64,000 nucleotides of DNA from Aspidiotus rigidus (Eukaryota > Arthropoda > Insecta > Hemiptera > Diaspididae), in contig JAVHKY010000003.1 in the NCBI GenBank assembly GCA_035079385.1, forward strand, positions 10,829,501-10,893,500. The letters run 5' to 3'. Below, piece after piece: positions 57,001 through 64,000 of the stretch. The position numbers were made by a program, and so were the translations under genes. The notes below the pieces were generated by a model, which was not told where the DNA came from, did not search any database, and worked only from the letters and a program-made list of their open reading frames with translations. Position 1 is the stretch's first letter. Each line of letters opens with the position of its first letter.

Positions 57001-57723
57001 TTCCCCAAGTTTTGCAACAATAAGTCTAGAAATAATGAAGCCTTTGCCGCCCCCCCGAAAAATGGGCCCCTGTGGGCGAACAAATGAACTTATTCGGTGG
57101 AATATTCTTGTTGATATTATTCATTACACCTTCCTTCACCTGTGTACTAAATTTCAAGTTTTTCTGATGAAATTTATGATTTCGTGAAATTTTGGGCCCC
57201 AAGGCCCCCAATGAAAGGGTCTATGTGTAGGAAAAAATTCCTCTCAGCATTTCTTCGACCAACTCACCCAATGCATAAATTTCATACAATCTTTTTCCAA
57301 TTTTTGCAAGAATAGCGTTCAAAATAAGCAACTCCCCCCAAAAATTGGCCCCCGGCGGGGTGGAATTCTTGTTAATATTATTCATTACCTCTTCCTTCAC
57401 TTGTATACCAAATTTCAAGTTTCTCTGATTACATTTACAATTTTGTGAAATTTTGGGTCCAAGGTTCCTAATGGAAGGGTGCGTGTAGGAAAAAAATTTT
57501 GTAATACATTTGTTCTACAAATCATATGATTAATATATTTTTCATAATTTTTTTCCAATTTCTGCAACAATAATCTCCAAAATGAACCCTCTCCCCCAGA
57601 AGTGGACCCCCAAGGGCACAGGAACTCTTGTTAATATCATTTATTACACCTTCATACACCTGAACGCCAAATTTCATGCTTTCATGACAAAATGCACAAT
57701 TCTTGCTTTACTGTCTGTACTAA

Positions 57724-57910
57724 TTTATTTGTTCGAATGACCATTTCCTCGGAATACGCTGTGACTTGTCGCTGTATCCGCGCCTGTAATTCTACCAATT
57801 TTCTTTTAGGCGATACTTTGACTCTCTTGCCGAGGCTGAGTTCCGCGACCGTAGCCTCAGTATCCCCTTGCTCCTTTTGCAGCTCTTTCAAAGCGTAAAA
57901 TAAATCAGGG
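57724..57910 (-). other. Hypothetical Lys/Glu-rich frame beside FBL-2
   Basis: The minus strand reads ALKELQKEQGDTEATVAELS, GKRVKVSPKRKLVEL, then QARIQRQVTAYSEEMVIRTN before entering the FBL-2 end. It is charged, helix-prone and without stops over about 60 codons. It could be an exon or a retroelement remnant; no family recognised. Confidence 0.3.
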
Positions 57911-58389
57911 TGGTGTTTACCTACTACAACCTGGAACCGGCTATGTCAGGCCTCGCTGACCGGTGTTCCTTCAGCACGACAGCAGCTGCGAAAAGGTTCC
58001 AGAGACGGGAGGGGAGGTATCTGGGTGCGACTGCTCGGCGTCATCCCCATGCTGGACCTCTATTCACGTACCTAATTTATTGTAAGAATTCATACCTATA
58101 CCAATGACCAATCCTAACCATATCGTATTTTCAAGAGCATAAACATTTGAAATTACATAAGAAAAGTTGCTAGGAAACAGAAAATCTTCGTCATTTCCCT
58201 CGGCGAGAAATAATCTTATATGATCGCGATGCAATACCCAAAATTAATGCGCCGAAGAAATACATAAAATTCCTGATTAATTTATGAGTTATCCACGTCG
58301 AGCCAGTGCATACGTAAATTTACATAACCCACTCACTCGGAAAATATGTACTCGGTACTACATTCATTTCCGTACGATTATTTGATTAA
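57911..58389. other. Unassigned sequence
   Basis: 57940-58070 is moderately GC-rich (words GGAGGGGAGG, CTCGGCGTCATCC) and might continue the adjacent charged frame in another frame. Otherwise nothing recognised. Confidence 0.3.
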
Positions 58390-58786
58390 TTAAAATTTTT
58401 TCAAACCACTCCGCCATAAATATAATTCAAGTCGAAGATCGAAGATACTGAGTGTTATAGTTGTTACAGAAGTGTGTTGAAAACTGTTTTCAGCGAGTAC
58501 AGACTGATCACCCGTTCGATTCGTTTCCATCAATACGTAATATTTATGTGTACGATTTTCGATAATTGGATTGAATAAAAACATTTGTTCAGGGTAATAT
58601 GTAATGTAGGAGTGATGAGAATGTGTTGGATGTGGTCCGGTGGTACGAAATGTCATACCAGAATCACATGTACGAAGTTTGTTAGAAGTCGTTTGACCAT
58701 CGTCAGCTCTGAAATCATCCGTGGTATTGATTTGAAAGCTATATCTACCAAACGTTGGTGGACTAAGGGCTGCTTGACCTAACTCC
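58390..58786 (-). CDS. Possible terminal exon of an unrecognised gene
   Basis: The minus strand is open for 142 codons (58818-58390). A plausible acceptor, TATAACTTTAG, ends at 58787; from there about 131 codons run to TAA. The product is varied in composition, with segments QINTTDDFRADDGQTTSNKL, FRTTGPHPTHSHHSYITYYP and ENRTHKYYVLMETNRTG, and ends WRSGLKKF. This composition looks more protein-like than other frames here. No family is recognised and no upstream exon was found, so it may still be chance. Confidence 0.4.
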
Positions 58787-58818
58787 CTAAAGTTATACAG
58801 ACGATAAGCGAAAATCAA

Positions 58819-60059
58819 CCCAGCGTGAAATGATTTGTCATGTTATTATGTTATTCAGGGATCTAGCGTATTTATCCCTCCTCCAGAAAAACGATGTATA
58901 TTTTTACTATATCAAATGACAAATTTTCGGATTGTATGACCTGTGTATTTGCACTCGAAAGGAAATTGCTGCTGTTTGCCTGCTTGGAGAGAATGTCTTG
59001 TGAGACTTCACAATTGTTGCAAGCCAAACAGATGTATGGTCGAAACGTGATTATTCACCATCTATGGTAAATGAATTTTGTTTGTTGTTCAGTGCAAAAT
59101 AATTGTGCTACCTGTCGGGTATTAGTATTACAATCTCTAATAAGGGTTTTGTTTCGAGTCATTAGAATCAGTTGTAAAGCGTGTGCAGTTCCACTGCCTC
59201 AATCATGGGATCTCTAATGTACAACTTGTACAACATCTACCTCCGACAAACTTGAGTGCGTAGAACTCGAGGCATTACGGCCAAAACAGCCTTTGAAAAA
59301 CTTCGTACCTGTTCATTACCGCGTGTACGGAATCACAGTACAATAATTCCAAATTGAGCCGCGCGCACTTGATTAAATCTGAGTTATAAACGTCAAAAGA
59401 GATCGCTATTAAAATTCAAAACTCATATATCCTGTAATGGTCAACCGTCTAACAGGAAGTTATTTATAACTTCGCTTGTACACAGATAATGGAATCTCTA
59501 TGTACACTAATTATGAGGTCAGTAGTATATGCACGAACTGAACGTACATGCGAAAAAAACGGTAAATAATGAACATAGAAATAAAATAAAACTGGAGACG
59601 ATTACAAGGCGATTAGGATCCGAACAACGCATCAAATACGAATCCGGTCCCATAAAATAAATATTTGCAAATGAAAAGCGTTGCAAGAAAGAGACACACC
59701 GCCATTACATGGAAATGAACTCTATAATACATTTTAACCTTGACATACGAAGAACATAATATGATGATAAAGTGCGACGACTCATAGTAGACTAAGTTCG
59801 AATTTTATGAATGAATGCGCGGAGACGCAAATCAATTTTCCTGGTTTTGGTTCATTACATAGGCTACATATTATTTTTTTTTTCTTTCGCTGAATCCGAG
59901 GTTTTTACTGATTTTCCGTCATGCTTTTGAGATTTCGTATTTATGTGTCAAAAAACTTATTATGATTTACGTGAATACGAGATGATGTTCACCAGCTTAT
60001 CATTAAAGTTCGAGAATACAATACATATTTGAAAAATTACAACAATCGTTATAATATTG
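58819..60059. other. Unassigned AT-rich sequence
   Basis: No gene, RNA or repeat recognised. If 58390-58786 is an exon, part of this stretch is its upstream intron. Confidence 0.35.
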
Positions 60060-60143
60060 AAAAAGGGTTTTTCAATTGTACAAATCTACTTTATTAGTTG
60101 CTTTTACAAGAGTATTTTCGGGTGTAATCCCATCATCAAACGA
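60060..60143 (-). repeat. PLE-B pLTR-like terminus with best hammerhead-like core
   Basis: The minus strand reads TTGATGA, stem arm TGGG, loop, CACCC, then GAAA, followed by ATACTCTTGTAAAAGC and AATAAAGTAGA. Of the five PLE-B termini only this one keeps GAAA after stem II; C3 of the CUGANGA core is T. It lies head to head with the PLE-B coding fragment starting at 60144. Confidence 0.55.
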
Positions 60144-60993
60144 GTGGAAGGTCAAACAAAACAGATCAAGAAGAAGCTTGCCGAACTGACCCGGAAGAAA
60201 GAAGAAAGAAAGGAAGAGACAGCGAGAGTTGAGCACAAATTTGCTCTCAGAACCGAGAACCTATCAAGCGTCACCTTCACAGAGGAAGAAGGAAGACTGC
60301 TGGACAAAGGCATCAGGTACGTGCAGCCAGAGAGGCTGAACCAGTGTAGGCATGAAAGCATGGCCATTAGCTGCGAACAAGTAATCCAAACCATAGAACA
60401 CGACGTGAGACCAGAAGCCTGGACCAAAATTGGGAAAGTGCTGTTGGACATCAAAGAGGATATGTGCCGAACCTATGACAGACCGCAAGTAATGCAGGGG
60501 AAGGTCACAAATCTACAAAAGAAGATCCGACAGAACAACCTGATTTTGACAAAGGCGGACAAGGGCAGCACGGTAGTGGTAATGGAGAAGGAGGACTACA
60601 CCCAAAAAGTGGAGTCGTACATCGCAGTTAATGGATACCAAGAGCTGGCAAGGGACCCAACACGGAAATACCAAGATGACCTGAAAGCTGTGTTGAAACG
60701 GAACAAAGTACCCGGCAATGGAAGGACGCTTGAGATGAATCCGGTTGCACCAAAACTCAAGGGGCTTGTAAAACTCCACAAAGTGAACCGTCCGATGAGA
60801 CCCCTGGTCAACAGCATTCAATCACCATGCTACAAGATAGCAAAGATCGTAGCCACATTCCTGAAAGAAAACTACCAGTTTGCACCCAGACGAAGTATCA
60901 GAAACAACGGAGAGCTGATTGAGCAACTGGACAAGTTGGAAATCAGGAGTAACGACAAACTGATATCCTTTGATGTGACTAATATGTTTGGTA
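60144..60993 (+). pseudogene. Penelope-like element B: N-terminal domain and start of RT
   Basis: An uninterrupted frame of about 280 codons. A Lys/Glu-rich, probably coiled-coil N-terminus (QTKQIKKKLAELTRKKEER) is followed by LTKADKGSTVVVMEKEDY, PKLKGLVKLHKVNRPMRPLV and RT motif A SFDVTNMF. These are the order and type of the N-terminal half of Penelope-like RTs. The frame is cut right after motif A, where the 3' end of a reversed PLE-A2 joins; motifs B to E and the endonuclease are absent. The first ~29 codons of the longer open frame (from 60057) are reverse-strand pLTR, not native N-terminus. Confidence 0.85.
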
Positions 60994-61002
60994 CCTCAAA
61001 TC

Positions 61003-62245
61003 AAACGACGACATACTCAAAGGAGTAAAACAGACGGAGTAATTGAATTAAAGCCACGACAGAAATACAAAATACACCGGAGCGCTATCGATTAAAGAAC
61101 CATTGTCAACAGGTGACATAAAAGCAACTGAACCAACACCGGCCGGCAACAAACACTGCCGAGGAAATCATGACTGAACTAGCGAGTCATCACAATGTGA
61201 ATCATACTCATAAACTAGTTCAATCAACCCCTCATCAGGTATGTACCTGTTGAGCACATTTAGGTTGTCGTTATTCAGATGACGAATAATTTCAATATGT
61301 TCTAACGCGGTACGCTTGAAAACCGAGGACTCTCTATGGAGGAAGGACTCGGGATCCCTCTTTGAAACTATGGCCAGTGGTGATAAGATGGTCCGCAAAT
61401 GCCGAATCACCCAATTTCTTCTTTTCCCACGCCTTCCTATGCTCATCTATTCTAATTTTGAGCTGACGTCCAGTCTCACTTATGTAGATTCCATTACAGT
61501 CATTACACTCCATTTTGTAAACCCCATTTCTTTCGATCAGTGTGATGGGGTCCTTCAACTTGACGAACAGACTTTTTGCAGTGTTAAGATTGTAATACAC
61601 TGGGCGCAACCCAAATGGGCGGAGGACACGACCTAACTGGGAAGAGAATTTTCCTAAAAAGGGGAGCCTGATCCAACGTTTTCTAGTGTCAGACGCCGGA
61701 TTGCGGGGGAGGGAGGTAGTAGAATCAAGGCTTTTCCGAGTCAATTTTCTATGGACCATCAAGTCAATGTCTAGCTGACCTCATTCACTCTGGCAAAGTG
61801 CTTTATAGTCAAAAGCTCCTGTTGAAAAGCGAGGTGACCCAATGGAATACTAGTCAACCGGTAGATATAATTATTAAAACCGGCAATTTTGTGGGCAACA
61901 GGGCAGAAAGATCTGCCGTGGACAGTAATATCGGTCGAGGTATCTTTTTTATATATGGCGAATTCATCGGCACCTTCTCTATTAGAGATAGTAAGGTCCA
62001 AAAAATTTATAGATGAACCACCTACTTCCAACGTGAATTTGATGGAAGGATACAAACTGTTGAGATACCTAAAGGAGATCTCGGTGACCGGTCCACATGC
62101 ACAACACATCATCAACATACCTGTGCCAATGATGTATATGACTCAAAAGCCCCTGGCCAGAGGAAAAAAGATTGAGCTCAAATATAGACATGAAAACCTC
62201 TGAAATGAGGGAACCCAGAGGGGAGCCAATAGGGATACCTACCTC
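61003..62245 (-). pseudogene. Penelope-like element A2, minus fragment at 61-62 kb
   Basis: Related to 6517-7640 but about 100 bp longer at its 5' side. Minus-strand order: motif B relic, motif C HWHRYVDDVLCMW (aspartates kept, Tyr to His), SINFLDLTIS, an intact segment TVHGRSFCPVAHK that the other minus copies lack, linker, GIY-YIG with GVYKMECNDCNGIYISETGR and the tail ending DSLVQS at 61168. Frame breaks lie near 62085, 61770 and 61340. Its 3' end TCAAACGACGAC (61003) equals those at 6517 and 26406. Hammerhead-like core at 61110-61082. Confidence 0.88.
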
Positions 62246-64000
62246 CTCTTAATAATGCTGACACTTTGGCCAATGTCGTTGCGGACCTCGAAATAAAAAT
62301 TGGCCTGGGGTCAATACTCAGAAAGCTTGTGCTGCCCTTGTTCGTCATACCCCCCTCCCTCGGATAAATGATCTTGCTTTGGAGGTGATTAAGAGGATTA
62401 AGAAGAAGGTCAGGGAGGAGGGCTTAACCATTACTAAGGATGATAAAGGGAATGCCATTGTAGTCATGGAGAAGTCCTCCTACGTCTCCAAGGTCTATGA
62501 CGTTCTCGACCAGTGTGGTGCCAGGGTAAATGCGGATTTTAACTTTCCAAATCACGTTAAAGAAGTTAGACGTGTTATAAACAATAGCGAATTTATTATC
62601 AAAACCCCTTCGCTTAAAAGATTTCTCCTTGAGCCCAACCCTGTGCCGCCCTTATTGTACGGGCTGCCTAAGGTTCATAAGAAGGACACTCCGATGCGGC
62701 CGGTCGTTTCCTTTGTGTCTTCCCCCACGCGCACTTCTTGGCAAAATTTTTGGACCGTTGGTTTAAACCTAGAGTAGAATTTGAGTCATCCTACTCGGTG
62801 AAGAATTCGGTCTCTCTGGCTGATAAGCTCAAAGATGACATCCTTGCGCCTGATTCTACCCTATGCACTTTTGACGTAGTCGGCTTCTTTCCGAGTATCC
62901 CTAGAGCTGCTGCCATGCAGCATATGGGAGACCTCTTGGTCCAATCTAATATCTGTCACGAAGAACTGGCAGAATTTTTCAATTTACACAATATTTGTTG
63001 GTCTCCCAATTTTTGCAAATTTGAAGAGAAATTTTTCGAATTCCCAGAGGAGGTAGGTATCCTTATTGGCTCCCTTCTGGGTTCCCTCATTTCGGAGGTT
63101 TTCATGTCTGAATTTGAGCTCGATCTTTTTTCCTCTGGCCATGGGCTTTTGAGTCGTACAAATTATTGGCACAGGTATGTTGATGATGTCTTGTGCACGT
63201 GGACCGGTCACCGAGATCTCCTTTTTGGAGTTTCTTAGGTATCTCAACAGTTTGTATCCTTCCATCAAATTCACGTTGGAAGTAGGCGGTTTATCTACAA
63301 ATTTTTTGGACCTTACTATCTCCAATAGAGAAGATGCCCATGAATTCGCCATACATAGAAAAGGTACTTCGACCGATATTACTGTCCACGGTAGATCTTT
63401 CTGCCCTGTTGCCCACAAAATTGCCGGTTTTAATAGTTATATAGTATTCCATTGGGTCACCTCGCTTTTCAACAGGAGCTTTTGAATATAAAGCACTTGG
63501 CCAGAGTGAATGAGGTCAGCTTAGACATTGACTTGATAGTCCATAGAAAATAGACTCGGAAAAGCCTTGATTCCACTACCTCCCTCCCCCGCAATCCGGC
63601 GTGTGACACTAGAAAACGTTGGATCAGGCTCCACATTTTAAGATAATTCTCTTCCCAGTTAGGTCGTGTCCTCCGCCCATTTTGGTTTCGCCCAGTGTAT
63701 TACAATCTTAACACTGTAAAAAGTCTGCTCGTCAAGCTGAACGACCCCATCCCACTGGTCGAAAGAAGTGTGGTTTACGAAATGGAGTGTAATGACTGTA
63801 ATGGAATCTACATAGGTGAGACTGGACGTCAGCTCAAAATTAGAATAGATGAGCATAGGAAGGCGTGGGAAAAGAAGAAATTGGGTTATTCGGCATTTGT
63901 GGACCATCTTATCTCCACTGGCCATAGTTTCAAAGAGGGATCCGAGTCCCTCCTCCATAGAGAGTCCTCGGTTTTCAAGCGTACCGCGTTAGAACCTATT
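62246..64000 (+). pseudogene. Penelope-like element A2, plus copy (continues past window end)
   Basis: Begins at LANVVADLEIKIG, missing the N-terminal ~110 codons, and abuts the reversed A2 copy. Motifs in order: TKDDKGNAIVVMEKSSY (62433-62483), YGLPKVHKKDTPMRPVVSF (62657-62713), motif A TFDVVGFFPSIP (62867-62902), motif B GILIGSLLGSLISEVFM (63055-63105), motif C YWHRYVDDVLCTW (63164-63202), thumb NFLDLTIS, then GIY-YIG VVYEMECNDCNGIYIGETGR (63773-63832). Frameshifts near 62730, 63225, 63450 and 63640 and a TAG near 63551 break it. Positions PIGSP to LIGSL in motif B are also changed. Confidence 0.88.

Larger units (their letters stand above)
55133..57723. mobile_element. FBL-2 inverted-repeat element with tandem arms
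   Basis: The left end TTAGTACAGGCAGTAAAGC is the reverse complement, with one mismatch, of the right end at 57705-57723. The left arm (to about 56030) has three diverged units of about 285 bp, each with AAATTTGG(T)-, AATAATATTAACAAGAA- and GGGGGCCCATTTTTGGGG-like words. The right arm (about 57010-57723) has about three such units reversed, one shortened. The central ~1 kb is unique and carries an OTU-like fragment (minus). The architecture parallels FBL-1, but the sequences are unrelated. Confidence 0.85.

Overview
The window looks like AT-rich, intron-bearing eukaryotic DNA, most likely from an arthropod. No bacterial gene organisation is visible. The one convincing host gene is the first coding exon of an RNF144-like RBR E3 ubiquitin ligase (40158-38281, minus strand), which ends at a clean splice donor inside RING1. 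The long N-terminal extension recalls insect RNF144-like proteins; that comparison is from memory, not a search. A possible terminal exon of an unknown gene lies at 58390-58786 (minus). Everything else I can identify is repetitive.

The repeats fall into a few families. (1) Penelope-like retroelements (PLEs) with reverse transcriptase and GIY-YIG endonuclease. PLE-A copies lie at 2767-4903, 6517-7640, 7651-10203, 26406-27529, 27540-30127, 40810-41800, 61003-62245 and 62246-64000, with a solo pLTR near 51.3 kb. A second type, PLE-B, is at 60144-60993 and 35786-35940, with at least five pLTR-like ends. Both pLTR types carry hammerhead-ribozyme-like cores. (2) A Foldback-like family (FBL-1) with about 0.75-kb inverted arms around a ~150-bp satellite arranged in both orientations: 1-787 (cut by the window), 18013-21744 and 41801-46073. 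(3) A second inverted, tandem-armed element (FBL-2, 55133-57723) with a central OTU-protease-like fragment. (4) A family beginning CAGGGAACCTG and ending GTTAAGGAAGCCG that carries a 45-bp minisatellite (16.6-17.9 kb, 21.0-21.4 kb, pieces at 6.3 and 26.2 kb). A relative at 33.3-35.8 kb is filled with TGACGTCA repeats.

Region by region: 1-0.8 kb FBL-1 end; 0.8-2.8 kb no gene except a PLE-B 3' end; 2.8-10.2 kb PLE cluster; 10.2-15.6 kb mostly unassigned; 15.6-18 kb minisatellite elements; 18-21.7 kb FBL-1; 21.7-24.8 kb unassigned; 24.8-30.1 kb a direct duplicate of 4.9-10.2 kb; 30.6-33.1 kb unassigned; 33.2-36.2 kb TGACGTCA element inside PLE-B sequence; 36.3-40.8 kb RNF144-like locus; 40.8-46.1 kb PLE cut by FBL-1; 46-54.8 kb unassigned sequence, a GC-rich patch, a tRNA-like relic and microsatellites; 54.8-57.9 kb Gypsy integrase relic and FBL-2; 58.4-58.8 kb possible exon; 60-64 kb PLE cluster.

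Nearly every retroelement ORF is broken. The most intact is the 339-codon RT/endonuclease frame at 9039-10058. The 5.3-kb duplication copied PLEs that were already dead, and one of its PLEs is a mosaic, so recombination as well as transposition has shaped this locus. All calls come from reading the sequence by eye; identities are approximate.
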